Shown here: piece after piece, positions 54,696 to 64,000 of the stretch
How the letters are laid out: each line of letters starts with the position of its first letter
Position numbering within the stretch: the first letter of the stretch is position 1
NCBI GenBank assembly: GCA_938034975.1
Contig: CALHNI010000031.1
Coordinates: 1 to 64,000 of the forward strand
Source of the DNA: Candidatus Goldiibacteriota bacterium
GTDB taxonomy: Bacteria > Oederibacteriota > PGYV01 > DYJU01
Length of the DNA stretch: 64,000 bases
Direction of reading: 5' to 3'
Translations under genes and position numbers: made by a program
Notes under the pieces: model-generated
Databases searched by the model: none
What the model saw: only the letters and a program-made list of their open reading frames with translations
Told to the model about the DNA's origin: nothing

Positions 54696-55646
54696 TCAGT
54701 ATTTGATTGCTTCAAATATAGCAAGGGAATAAGAACCAACATAAAGATTATTATCAAGTCCGCCTGAAAAAGCACCTGGAACTCCTATTTTATATTTATA
54801 ATCAATATCTGTATCAAAATTACCCAATAATTTACCATTAGGTGAAAACACAATTATTTTTGATTCAGCAACATCATTTATATAAATATTTCCATCATGA
54901 GTTATAGCAAGAGCTTCAAGTCCTGATAATTTTTTTAATTTTAATTCAAATTTACGTATTAATTTGCCATCTGCTGTAAAAACTTTAATATAATATGGTT
55001 GCATCGTATCTATCAAATATATATTATCATTTTTATCTATAAAAATCCTGCCTGCTCTTCTTATTTTATCTCTGCCACCAAACTCCAAAATTTTCTCGCC
55101 ATTGATATCATATTTATAAATCTTTAAAGATGAATTATCACTTAAATAAATATTATCCTGGCTGTCTATCACCATTCCAACCGGTTCTCTTACCTCTTTT
55201 ATTGAAATTTTTCCTGTTAATTTATTCCCGGTGTATTTTAGTAATTCATCTGAATCATATAATAAAATTATGGTATCACCTGTGCTTGTTTCAACTACCC
55301 ATTTAGGTGTTTTTTCAACTGGATATGCATCAATTACCGTGCCGTTCATTTTATCATATTTTGTTATTATATTAGAATTATTATCAATTACATAAAGATG
55401 GTCACGCCATACAGGCATTCCTATCTGGCCTTTATACTGCGGACGCCATTCACCAATAAAAACAGGTTTTTTACTCATTGAAATCTGTTTTTTAACAACA
55501 ACATAAATCTCAATTGCAAGAAACAAAATAACCATTATTGAAAGCAGGATAACAAGTAAAGTATTTTTGTTTTTTAAATTATCTTTTACTTTTTTTTCTG
55601 TTTTAGTTTTTGTCTTTATTACTTTTTTATTTTTTTTTTCCGCCAT
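54696..55646 (-). CDS. NHL-type beta-propeller protein with single N-terminal TM
   Basis: Repeats such as PVGMVIDSQDNIYLSDNSSLKIYKYDINGEKILEFGG and RRAGRIFIDKNDNIYLIDTMQPYYIKVFTADGKLIRKF. Confidence 0.8.
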   Translation of the reverse strand: MAEKKNKKVIKTKTKTEKKVKDNLKNKNTLLVILLSIMVILFLAIEIYVVVKKQISMSKKPVFIGEWRPQYKGQIGMPVWRDHLYVIDNNSNIITKYDKMNGTVIDAYPVEKTPKWVVETSTGDTIILLYDSDELLKYTGNKLTGKISIKEVREPVGMVIDSQDNIYLSDNSSLKIYKYDINGEKILEFGGRDKIRRAGRIFIDKNDNIYLIDTMQPYYIKVFTADGKLIRKFELKLKKLSGLEALAITHDGNIYINDVAESKIIVFSPNGKLLGNFDTDIDYKYKIGVPGAFSGGLDNNLYVGSYSLAIFEAIKY

Positions 55647-55873
55647 TTTTTCCTCCTTTAAATTTTTATTATTTTATATTATTTTTATAAAAAAGTAAAT
55701 AAACACTTTTACCCATAAAAAAACTTAAGAAATCACGTTTTTTTTCAAAAAAAAATTTTTATAACGCAATATTTTTTAATAAAACATAAAGTTATTTTAA
55801 TATTTTATGTTTTAATAAATTTTTGATAATCTTTTCTTTTAAAAATAATTTCTTTAATATTTTATTAATTTTT

Positions 55874-56875
55874 TTATCTTAATTTTTTGCTATGCTCTGC
55901 TATTTTTTTCATTAACTTTAAATAATAATCAATTGTTTCCTTTAAACCATCTTTAAGGCACCACTCAGCTTTAAATCCTAATTTTTCCAAAGCCAGTTGA
56001 GTATCTGCTTTTCTTCTTTTATATCCATCAGGAAAATTTGTGTTAAAAATAATTTTAACATCCCTGCCTGAAATTTTTATAATCATTTTTACAAGGTCTT
56101 TTATTTTAATTTCCTCATCACTTCCCAAATTTACCGGTTCTGCAATAGCATATTTTTCCATAGTAAGCATCATACCACGAACAACATCTTTAACATAAAG
56201 AAAAGTCCTGGTCTGCTCACCGGTTCCCCACACTTCTATTTTTCCATCTTTTGTATTAAACACTTTATTTATAATAGCTGCTATAACATGCGCATTTTCC
56301 ATATCAAATTTATCTCTTGGGCCATAAGCATTATAAGGTCTGACAATTGCCACATTTATCTTATATTGTTTATAAAGTAATTTACCCGTAATTTCTGCTG
56401 CTCTCTTTGCCCATCCATATCCAAGGTTGGTTTTTTCAGGTTCTCCTTTAAAACCATCTTCTTCTTTTGTTGGAACATTAACATCCGAAGGATAGACACA
56501 TGCAGAACTTGTAAATAAAACATTTTTTATTTTATTTTTCACAATTGCTTGCGCTACATTTGAAGTCATTATTACATTACCAAGAAAAATATCAGCCGGA
56601 TATTTCATATTATAGTTTATTCCTCCAACCAATGCTGCTAGATGCATAACAACATCAAAATTTTTTATATTTTTTATACATTCTTTCAAATTAAAAAGAT
56701 TAATTTTTAAAAATTTTATTTTTTTTCTATATTTGCTTTCTTTTATAAAACCTTCTTTTAAATCTCCTGAAAAAACTTTTGCATTTTTTTGGACAAGTTC
56801 TTCACAAAGATGAGAACCTATAAAACCTCCCCCACCTGTTACTAAAACTTTTTTCCCTTCCCAAAAATTTGACAT
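55874..56875 (-). CDS. NAD-dependent epimerase/reductase, GDP-L-fucose synthase / ColC-like
   Basis: VLVTGGGGFIGSHLCEELV; SSACVYP; YGWAKR; GTGEQTRTFLYVKDVV; FPDGYKRRKAD. Confidence 0.85.
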   Translation of the reverse strand: MSNFWEGKKVLVTGGGGFIGSHLCEELVQKNAKVFSGDLKEGFIKESKYRKKIKFLKINLFNLKECIKNIKNFDVVMHLAALVGGINYNMKYPADIFLGNVIMTSNVAQAIVKNKIKNVLFTSSACVYPSDVNVPTKEEDGFKGEPEKTNLGYGWAKRAAEITGKLLYKQYKINVAIVRPYNAYGPRDKFDMENAHVIAAIINKVFNTKDGKIEVWGTGEQTRTFLYVKDVVRGMMLTMEKYAIAEPVNLGSDEEIKIKDLVKMIIKISGRDVKIIFNTNFPDGYKRRKADTQLALEKLGFKAEWCLKDGLKETIDYYLKLMKKIAEHSKKLR

Positions 56876-56889
56876 AAATTTAACACTCC

Positions 56890-58080
56890 TTATTTTAAAA
56901 TCTTTTTAAAAATCTCACCAATATAATCTATATCATTTTCTGTCAAATACTGATGACAACCAATATAAAAACCATTTTTCCCTATATTTTCAGCAACAGG
57001 CAATTTACCTGTGTATTTATCCTTTAAAAAAGAATAAGCAGGTTGTTGGGTGGGAATGCAACCAAAAAGTGGTCTTGATTCTATTCCGTTATTTGCAAGT
57101 TCTTTTCTTAACTTTAATCTGGAAATTTTTAATGTATCTTTTATAACCAAAGGATAGGCAAGATAACTTATATTTTCATCATAATAAGGCAACTGCAAAA
57201 TATTTTCAAAATTTTTCAATTTTTCATTTAATTTTTTAACATTTTCACGTCTTTTTTTTATTATTTCTTCAATTTTTGATATTTGCAAAATACCAAGGGC
57301 TGCCTGAAATTCCATTGTTTTAAAATTATATCCAATAATATTATGAGTAAATCTTGGATCATTATCATCATCTACCGGCTCTTTGGGACATTTATTTTGA
57401 TTTCTCGTGCACTCCAGGCAATCGCACATTCTTCCATTAGCTTTTATCTGACGGACAAGTCCAGCTAATTCTTTATCATCAGTAACTATTGCACCCATTT
57501 CACCAACCTGTATGTTATGGGCAATATAAAATGAATAATCAGCCATAATTGAAAAAGTTCCTACATTTTTTCCTTTTATTTTTGTATTATGTGCCTGTGC
57601 AGCATCTTCAAAAACAAGTAAATTATATTTTTGTGCAATTTTGACTATTTCTTCCATATCACACGGATAGCCCATAAGATGAACAGGCAATATTAATGAG
57701 TATTCTTCAGGGTCAGAAATTTTTAATAATTTTTCTATGTTTTCCGGTGTAATACAAAAAGTTTTACTATCTATATCAACATAAACCGGCTCTAATCCAC
57801 AAAGCATAATTGCATTTGAGGTTGCAATATATGTAACAGGTGTTGTAATTACTTTGCTGCCTTTTTTTATTTTCCCTGAATAAATCAAACTTAAAAGACC
57901 TGCTATTAATGCAGATGTTCCCGATGATAAGGCAACACAATATTTTACCCCAACTTTTTTTGCAAACTCTAATTCAAATTTTTTTACATATTTTCCTTCT
58001 GAAATTCTGCCGCTTTTAATAACTTCATTTATAACTTCTTTTTCCTCAGCACCAATCCTGAAATCACCAACAGTTATCAC
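56890..58080 (-). CDS. DegT/DnrJ/EryC1-fold sugar 3-dehydratase-like enzyme (RfbH/E1 or ColD type; His in place of PLP Lys)
   Basis: DYSFYIAHNIQVGEMGAIV (His where aminotransferases have the Schiff-base Lys); Cys motif CDCLECTRNQNKC; IGYNFKTMEFQAALGILQ. Confidence 0.82.
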   Translation of the reverse strand: MITVGDFRIGAEEKEVINEVIKSGRISEGKYVKKFELEFAKKVGVKYCVALSSGTSALIAGLLSLIYSGKIKKGSKVITTPVTYIATSNAIMLCGLEPVYVDIDSKTFCITPENIEKLLKISDPEEYSLILPVHLMGYPCDMEEIVKIAQKYNLLVFEDAAQAHNTKIKGKNVGTFSIMADYSFYIAHNIQVGEMGAIVTDDKELAGLVRQIKANGRMCDCLECTRNQNKCPKEPVDDDNDPRFTHNIIGYNFKTMEFQAALGILQISKIEEIIKKRRENVKKLNEKLKNFENILQLPYYDENISYLAYPLVIKDTLKISRLKLRKELANNGIESRPLFGCIPTQQPAYSFLKDKYTGKLPVAENIGKNGFYIGCHQYLTENDIDYIGEIFKKILK

Positions 58081-58101
58081 TTACACTTACTCCCTTTCAT
58101 G

Positions 58102-59088
58102 TCATATTATTTCTTCTTTTTTCTTACCTGACAAAAGTTTAAGATCAGCATCAACCATCATCTTTACAAGTTCTTTAAATTTAACCTCAGGCTTCCATTT
58201 AAGTTTTGTTCTTATTTTTGTCGCATCGCCTATAAGCAAGTCAACCTCTGCCGGTCTTAATAAATTTTTATCAATTTTAATGTATTTTCTATAATCAAGA
58301 TTTACATAACTAAATGCTATTTCTAAAAATTCTTTAACGCTATGTGTTTCTCCGGTTGCAATAACATAATCCTCTGGTTTATCCTGTTGCAACATAAGCC
58401 ACATTGCTTTTACATAATCACCTGCAAACCCCCAGTCCCTTTTTGAATTCAAATTTCCCATTTTTAATTCTTTTGCCATGCCCAGTTTTATTTTAGCAAC
58501 ATTATAAGATATTTTTCTGCTGACAAATTCCAATCCACGCCTTGGTGATTCATGGTTAAAACATATTCCTGAAACAGCAAACATATTAAAACTTTCCCTG
58601 TAATTTACAGTAATCCAGTGCCCTGTTACCTTAGCAATACCATAGGGACTGCGCGGATAAAAAGGAGTATTTTCATTTTGTGGTGATTCACGAACTTTTC
58701 CAAACATCTCACTACTTGATGCCTGATAGAATTTTATTTTTTTATCACAAAGCCGTATGGATTCTAAAACATTTATAACTCCTAAACCGCCTATATCAAC
58801 AGTTAATATTGGTTCTTTCCACGAAACCGGAACATATGACATTGCAGCAAGATTATATACTTCATCAGGTTTTATTGATTTAATTGCCCTTAAAACAGAT
58901 GAAAAATCTGAAAGGTCAGCATCTGATATTTCTATTTTATCTATTATATGTCTTATCCTTTCTATATTTGGAGAACTTGTTCTTCTTATAATCCCGTAAA
59001 TTTTATAACCTTTTTCAAGTAAAAATTCAGACAGATAAGAGCCATCCTGTCCCGTTATTCCTGTTATAAGGGCTTTTTTCTTTTTCAT
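58102..59088 (-). CDS. gmd: GDP-mannose 4,6-dehydratase
   Basis: [94 protein letters not shown]. Confidence 0.95.
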   Translation of the reverse strand: MKKKKALITGITGQDGSYLSEFLLEKGYKIYGIIRRTSSPNIERIRHIIDKIEISDADLSDFSSVLRAIKSIKPDEVYNLAAMSYVPVSWKEPILTVDIGGLGVINVLESIRLCDKKIKFYQASSSEMFGKVRESPQNENTPFYPRSPYGIAKVTGHWITVNYRESFNMFAVSGICFNHESPRRGLEFVSRKISYNVAKIKLGMAKELKMGNLNSKRDWGFAGDYVKAMWLMLQQDKPEDYVIATGETHSVKEFLEIAFSYVNLDYRKYIKIDKNLLRPAEVDLLIGDATKIRTKLKWKPEVKFKELVKMMVDADLKLLSGKKKEEII

Positions 59089-59153
59089 TGTTATCCCCTT
59101 GGATATTAATTTTTTAAATAACTTTTTTATTTAACAAAAACTCAAAAAATTTC

Positions 59154-59228
59154 TGGCGTCCCCAGCGGGAATTGAACCCGCGATACCGCCTTGAAAGGGC
59201 GATGTCTTAACCGCTTGACCATGGGGAC
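59154..59228 (-). tRNA. tRNA-Glu (anticodon UUC), CCA encoded
   Basis: Minus strand GTCCCCATGGTCAAGCGGTTAAGACATCGCCCTTTCAAGGCGGTATCGCGGGTTCAATTCCCGCTGGGGACGCCA; 7-bp acceptor stem GTCCCCA/TGGGGAC, loop CTTTCAA. Confidence 0.95.
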
Positions 59229-59288
59229 GCACATTTATGTTAAATTTGCCTTATTATACATATTTTATTTTATTTGACAAGAGTTTTT

Positions 59289-59320
59289 TAAAAACGCTTT
59301 TTCTAACGCATTTTTACGGA
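59289..59320 (-). repeat. Single-hairpin remnant of the double-hairpin element (copy G)
   Basis: aaaaacgctttttctaacgcatttttacgg. Confidence 0.5.
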
Positions 59321-59339
59321 TATTTTTTATTTCCATGGT

Positions 59340-60824
59340 TTACCTAATTCTTTTCTCCACAGCTTTTTTGTAAATCTCCACATATTCTTTTGCCGACTCA
59401 TCCCATGAAAAATCCGCTTTCATACCATTTAGTTGTATTTTTCTCCATGTAGTTTTGTTTTTATAAGTATCAATTGCAATTTTTAAATTATAAAGCAAAG
59501 CATATGGGTCATATCCGGAAAAAACAAATCCGTTACCCTGTTTTGTTTTAAAATTATATTGTGAAACAGTATCTGCAAGTCCTCCTGTTTCTCTCACCAA
59601 AGGAACAGTTCCATATTTTAATGCTATCATCTGCCCTAAACCGCATGGTTCAAACCTGGATGGCATTAAAAAAATATCAGAACCGGCATAAATAAGATGG
59701 GCAAGTTTATTATCAAATTTTATATTTACTGAAATTTTTTCCGGATATTTGGCTTTTATCTGGTTAAATAAATTATGATACTTTTCATCTCCGGTTCCAA
59801 GTAAAACAAATTGCAAATTTAATCTCATCATTTCATCAATAATCGCCGCGATAAAATCCAGCCCTTTCTGGTCATCAAGCCGGGAAATAAGTCCTACAAG
59901 CGGTATATTTTCAATATATTTAAGTCCAACACTTTCTAATAAATTTTTCTTTATATTCTCTTTTTGCTCTAATGTATCTTCGTTATAATTTACAGGTAAT
60001 AATTTATCTGTTTGTGGATTCCATATTGTATAGTCAATACCATTTAATATCCCGTAGACATCATCTGCTTTTGATTTTAAAACTCCATCAAGCCCGTAAC
60101 CGAACTCAGGTGTCATAATTTCTTCACGGTATTTTTTACTGACCGTATTTATTATATCAGAAAAAACAATACCACCTTTCATATAATTTATTCCACCATA
60201 AAATTCCATTTTATCAATTGAAAACAAATCCATCGGCAGACCGGCATGGGATAATTTTTCTTTATCAAATAATCCCTGATACGCGATATTATGTATTGAA
60301 TAGACAGTTGCAATATTTCTATAAAAATCATTATTACTGTATATTGTTTTTATATAAACAGGTATTAAAGCAGTATGCCAATCATTTATGTTAATTACAT
60401 CTGGTTTAAAATCCATCAATCTAATCATTTCAACCACAACTCTGGAAAAGAACATAAATCTTTCAGCATTATCCCAGTATTCTCCCTGCGGCGTTCTATA
60501 CAGTTCATCCCTGTCAAAAAATTCCGAGTTTTGAATAAAATAAACTAAAATATCTGTTCCTGGGAAAAATGTTTCTTTAATTATGGCAGTATGATTGGTA
60601 AGTGCTATATCAATATTCACACGAAGTCCTGTATCCCTGATATTAAACTTTTCATCATCAATTAATTTATATTTGGGAATTACAATACGAACATCATGTC
60701 CTAATTTTTTTAAAGCTAAAGGTAATGCTCCAACAACATCAGCAAGCCCGCCTGTTTTTGCAAAAGGAACACATTCTGAGGCCGCAATTAAAATTTTAAG
60801 TTTGTTGTTTTCTTTTTTTGCCAT
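59340..60824 (-). CDS. glgA: Glycogen (starch) synthase, GT5
   Basis: LKILIAASECVPFAKTGGLADVVGALPLALKKLGHDVRIVIPKY; SRFEPCGLGQMIALKYGTVPLVRETGGLADTV. Confidence 0.96.
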   Translation of the reverse strand: MAKKENNKLKILIAASECVPFAKTGGLADVVGALPLALKKLGHDVRIVIPKYKLIDDEKFNIRDTGLRVNIDIALTNHTAIIKETFFPGTDILVYFIQNSEFFDRDELYRTPQGEYWDNAERFMFFSRVVVEMIRLMDFKPDVININDWHTALIPVYIKTIYSNNDFYRNIATVYSIHNIAYQGLFDKEKLSHAGLPMDLFSIDKMEFYGGINYMKGGIVFSDIINTVSKKYREEIMTPEFGYGLDGVLKSKADDVYGILNGIDYTIWNPQTDKLLPVNYNEDTLEQKENIKKNLLESVGLKYIENIPLVGLISRLDDQKGLDFIAAIIDEMMRLNLQFVLLGTGDEKYHNLFNQIKAKYPEKISVNIKFDNKLAHLIYAGSDIFLMPSRFEPCGLGQMIALKYGTVPLVRETGGLADTVSQYNFKTKQGNGFVFSGYDPYALLYNLKIAIDTYKNKTTWRKIQLNGMKADFSWDESAKEYVEIYKKAVEKRIR

Positions 60825-60825
60825 T

Positions 60826-63171
60826 TCAACCCATTATAACTTCTACAAAACATTCTTTTTTATCTTTTAATATTGGAATCAAATTCCCATTTATCTCCTT
60901 ACCATCAACAATGACTTTTTTTACACCTTTACTTACACTATCAGGATTTTTAACTGATATATTATAGGTTATTCCACGAAAAACCCTTTTTACTTTAAAT
61001 TGTTTCCATTTTTCAGGAATACAAGGATCAATTAAAAGTCCGTCAAATTGCGGTCTTATACCAAGAATATACTGAGAAATTGCAACAAAATTCCAGGCAG
61101 CTGTTCCTGTAAGCCATGAATTTTTTGCCTGACCAAAATCCTTATGCTCTTTTCCTGCTATCATCTGAGAATAAACATAGGGTTCTGTCCAGTGTATATC
61201 AGCTATTTTATTTGCTTCATAAGGCAAGATTGTTTTATAATATAAAAATGCATTATCTCCTCTGCCAATAATTGTTTCTCCTATCATTGCCCATGGATTT
61301 GTGTGACAAAAAATTGCTCCATTTTCTTTTAGTCCTTTTGGAAAAACAGAGACATAACCTAATTTTTCACTGTATTTTGAAAATGCTGGCCAAAAAAGCA
61401 CAATTCCGTATTTTGTATAAAGATATTTTTTTATGCTATTTGCACATTTTATTGCTCTTTCTCCCTCTGCAACCCCGCTTATTAAAGCCCAAACCTGGGT
61501 TTCCAACCATATTTTTCCTTCTTCATTTTTTGAACTACCAACCGGCATTCCATCATCATCAAATGCCCTTAAATACCATTCCCCATCCCATGCATTTTCA
61601 TTTATTCTTTTTTTCATCTCATCAGCCATTTCCCTGTATTTTTCAACTTCTAAAACCCTGCCTGACCTTTCAGCAAGTTCTGCAAGCAAATTTGCTGCCT
61701 GGACAAATTGTTCTGATATCATCACAGAAACACCCATCTTTTTTGGGCCTTTTAAATTAAGACAATCATTCCAGTCAGCATTTTCTGCTTTTACTAAACC
61801 GTGATACCCTGTATTATTCCAGGAGTAATCTATTGCTTTTTGCAAATGCTCATACATTTTTCCTTTTGTCCCGTCGTTATATGGGACTATTTCATTTAAA
61901 AAATTAATATCTCCTGTTTCTTTGATATAATTATGAACTGCCAGAATAAGCCACAGATGGTCATCACCATATCCTTCTTTATTTCCTTTTTTAGTAAGCG
62001 GTGAATATTGATGCATTGCTCTGCCTTCGGGAAATTGAATTGATGCCAAATCAATCAATCTTTGTTTTACCTTATCAGGTATCATATGAACAAAACCAAG
62101 CGTATCCTGATTTGAATCCCTGAACCCCATCCCGCGTTCTCCGCCTGCTTCATAATAAGAAGCAGAACGCGACCAGTTAAAAGTTGTCATACATTGATAC
62201 TGATTCCATATATTTACAAACGAATTAACTGCTTTATCAGGTGTTTCTGCCTGATATTTTGATAAATTATTATCCCAGTATTCTTTTAAATTTTTAAGTT
62301 CCCTGTCAACTTCACCTGCTTTTTTATATTTTTCAAAAATTTTTTCTTCTTCCCCCATTTTTTCACAATAACCTAAAATAAAAACAATTTCTTTTTCTTC
62401 TCCTGTCTTTAAATTACAATCAACATGAAGCCCGGCAAAAGGAGCCCATCCAACAGCAAGAGAGCCGCTACATTTTCCGCGTTCAACAGCAATAGGATTG
62501 GCTTCTCCCCTATAATTCCCGGTAAATGCCTGCCTTAAACCGTCAAAACTTTTTACTTTACTATTACACCAAAAATATGAAAAATATGACTGATGCATAT
62601 TATAAAGAGTAAGATGATAAATTGCATTGTTTTTAAACTCAGTTCTTCCTATATTTAAATTATACTGGAAATCCGTCATATCGTTCTGCGCGTCCCACAT
62701 ACAAAATTCAACATAAGTAAACAAACTTAATTTTCTTGCTTTTTTTGATTTATTCTTAAGTTTTATTCTCCATATTTCATACGTTGCATTTACAGGAACA
62801 AAATAAGTTGTCTCGCTTTCTATATTTAAATATTCTGCTTTTATTTTTGTATAACTTAACCCAACTCTGCATTCATATTTGTACTTTTTTAAATCTTTAT
62901 TTGTCGGTTGCCATGATGCTGACCAGTAATCTTTTTTAATATTATCTCTTATATAAATATACCTGCCTGGTCTGTCTGATGGGACATTATTATACCTGTA
63001 TCTTAATATCCTTCTATGTGCTGCATCTTTATAAAAACTATAACCGCCTGCTGTATTTGATAAAAGCCCACAATATTCGTTTACCCCCAGATAATTAATC
63101 CATGGTAATGGAGTATCTGGTCTTATTATTACGTATTCTCTTTTTTCATCATCAAAATAACCGTATTTCAT
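60826..63171 (-). CDS. GH94 cellobiose phosphorylase-like
   Basis: MKYGYFDDEKREYVIIRPDTPLPWINYLGVNEYCGLLSNTAGGYSFY; GGERGMGFRDSNQDTLGFVHMIPD; KAENADWNDCLNL; preceded by aaaggaggaattata. Confidence 0.92.
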   Translation of the reverse strand: MKYGYFDDEKREYVIIRPDTPLPWINYLGVNEYCGLLSNTAGGYSFYKDAAHRRILRYRYNNVPSDRPGRYIYIRDNIKKDYWSASWQPTNKDLKKYKYECRVGLSYTKIKAEYLNIESETTYFVPVNATYEIWRIKLKNKSKKARKLSLFTYVEFCMWDAQNDMTDFQYNLNIGRTEFKNNAIYHLTLYNMHQSYFSYFWCNSKVKSFDGLRQAFTGNYRGEANPIAVERGKCSGSLAVGWAPFAGLHVDCNLKTGEEKEIVFILGYCEKMGEEEKIFEKYKKAGEVDRELKNLKEYWDNNLSKYQAETPDKAVNSFVNIWNQYQCMTTFNWSRSASYYEAGGERGMGFRDSNQDTLGFVHMIPDKVKQRLIDLASIQFPEGRAMHQYSPLTKKGNKEGYGDDHLWLILAVHNYIKETGDINFLNEIVPYNDGTKGKMYEHLQKAIDYSWNNTGYHGLVKAENADWNDCLNLKGPKKMGVSVMISEQFVQAANLLAELAERSGRVLEVEKYREMADEMKKRINENAWDGEWYLRAFDDDGMPVGSSKNEEGKIWLETQVWALISGVAEGERAIKCANSIKKYLYTKYGIVLFWPAFSKYSEKLGYVSVFPKGLKENGAIFCHTNPWAMIGETIIGRGDNAFLYYKTILPYEANKIADIHWTEPYVYSQMIAGKEHKDFGQAKNSWLTGTAAWNFVAISQYILGIRPQFDGLLIDPCIPEKWKQFKVKRVFRGITYNISVKNPDSVSKGVKKVIVDGKEINGNLIPILKDKKECFVEVIMG

Positions 63172-63263
63172 TATAATTCCTCCTTTAAATAAAAAATACT
63201 TTCTCAATGATATTAAAATAATATTAAATAAATTTAAACGAAAAAATGATTTTTGTAAAGAAA

Positions 63264-63292
63264 AAAGATAGGAGAAAATTTCTCCTATCTTT
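63264..63292 (-). terminator. Intrinsic terminator-like hairpin downstream of the partial PorV-like gene
   Basis: aaagataggagaaaatttctcctatcttt inverted repeat followed on the minus strand by TTTTC-rich sequence. Confidence 0.7.
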
Positions 63293-63321
63293 GTATTTTT
63301 TTATAACTTATTTATATTATA

Positions 63322-64000
63322 TCAGAATTTACCTATAACTGATAAATATTGAACCGGGGTTAATTCGTTATATACGTAAGCATAATCAACACCTATAAAA
63401 TACCATCTCAAACTTGCACCTATTGACCAGTCAGATGTCTGCTGTAACTGTGTTCCTGCACTTTCTAAACCACCCCAACTTTTAATTCCACCCCTTATCC
63501 CAACCATTTTATTCCACCAGATTTCACCACCAGCATGAATAATTATCTGGTATTTTGTATCAAGATCACAACCAGCAATTATTTCAAACTGGGAAATTGG
63601 CAATCTATAAGCAATTCCTGGTTTTGCATTTATTGCAACCTGTTCAGTTGAACCTTCTGAAACACCGGCAATTGCACCCCAGGAAATTGTTGTATAAACA
63701 TCCTGAACATTAACACCTAATGAAAGTCCTTTTAACTCTTTTACTCCCATAATATCTCCAATATTTGTAAATAAACCAATATCACAACCAAAACCTGAAT
63801 AATTTATAGTGGTTGGCGTTGATTCTGACGTTGTTGAATTATAAACCAAAGCAGGATAATTACCTAAAAGTAATTTCAAAGAAGTTCCTATAGCCAGACC
63901 TTTTACTATGTATCTGCCATAAGCAATGTAAATTGTGTTATCTGCATTTTCAGTTGATTCTTTTATTATATCGCCTTTGATATCAGTTAATGGTATTCCG
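63322..64000 (-). CDS. PorV/PorQ-like outer-membrane protein, 5' end outside the window
   Basis: Frame stays open to the window edge upstream of 63879 (...IKESTENADNTIYIAYGRYIVKGLAIGTSLKLLLGNYP); beta-barrel pattern as in the other PorV-like proteins. Confidence 0.7.
   Translation of the reverse strand, partial: GIPLTDIKGDIIKESTENADNTIYIAYGRYIVKGLAIGTSLKLLLGNYPALVYNSTTSESTPTTINYSGFGCDIGLFTNIGDIMGVKELKGLSLGVNVQDVYTTISWGAIAGVSEGSTEQVAINAKPGIAYRLPISQFEIIAGCDLDTKYQIIIHAGGEIWWNKMVGIRGGIKSWGGLESAGTQLQQTSDWSIGASLRWYFIGVDYAYVYNELTPVQYLSVIGKF

Noticed and set aside
55735-55870. Further copy of the double-hairpin element
   Set aside because: Some similarity (atcacgttttttttc, ataacgcaatattttttaataaaacataaag) but the hairpin ends are not clear; may be just AT-rich intergenic sequence.

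Overview
AT-rich 64 kb bacterial window. About 40 large CDSs are convincing; all but one (GT4 glycosyltransferase, 46229-47398 +) lie on the minus strand. One tRNA-Glu(UUC) is present. No CRISPR array, rRNA or phage was recognised. Main content: (i) a co-directional block of PorV-like OMP+TPR, LacI regulator, PorV-like OMP, ECF sigma factor, anti-sigma factor with a FlgD-like C-terminal domain, and a GH8 glucanase with a Thr-rich stalk and sorting-like C-terminus; (ii) a chaperone cluster dnaK-groES-groEL-dnaJ with a C-terminally truncated DnaJ; (iii) large Thr-rich surface proteins, one of them disrupted; (iv) secDF, a CaCA exchanger and a membrane cassette resembling NuoJ/NuoK/NuoN with a beta-propeller fusion; (v) an in-frame ribokinase::transketolase-N fusion next to transketolase-C; (vi) a Gmd / E1-ColD-like 3-dehydratase / ColC-GFS-like reductase trio pointing to a GDP-3,6-dideoxyhexose; (vii) GH94 phosphorylase plus glycogen synthase. 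The intergenic DNA carries a family of ~190-212 bp double-hairpin elements. One copy is inserted inside another with a readable 5-bp target-site duplication, so this is a MITE-like element. The T9SS-like parts, Thr-rich stalks and composition suggest a poorly cultured candidate phylum; this is inference only. All family calls are from reading motifs by eye, without database searches.
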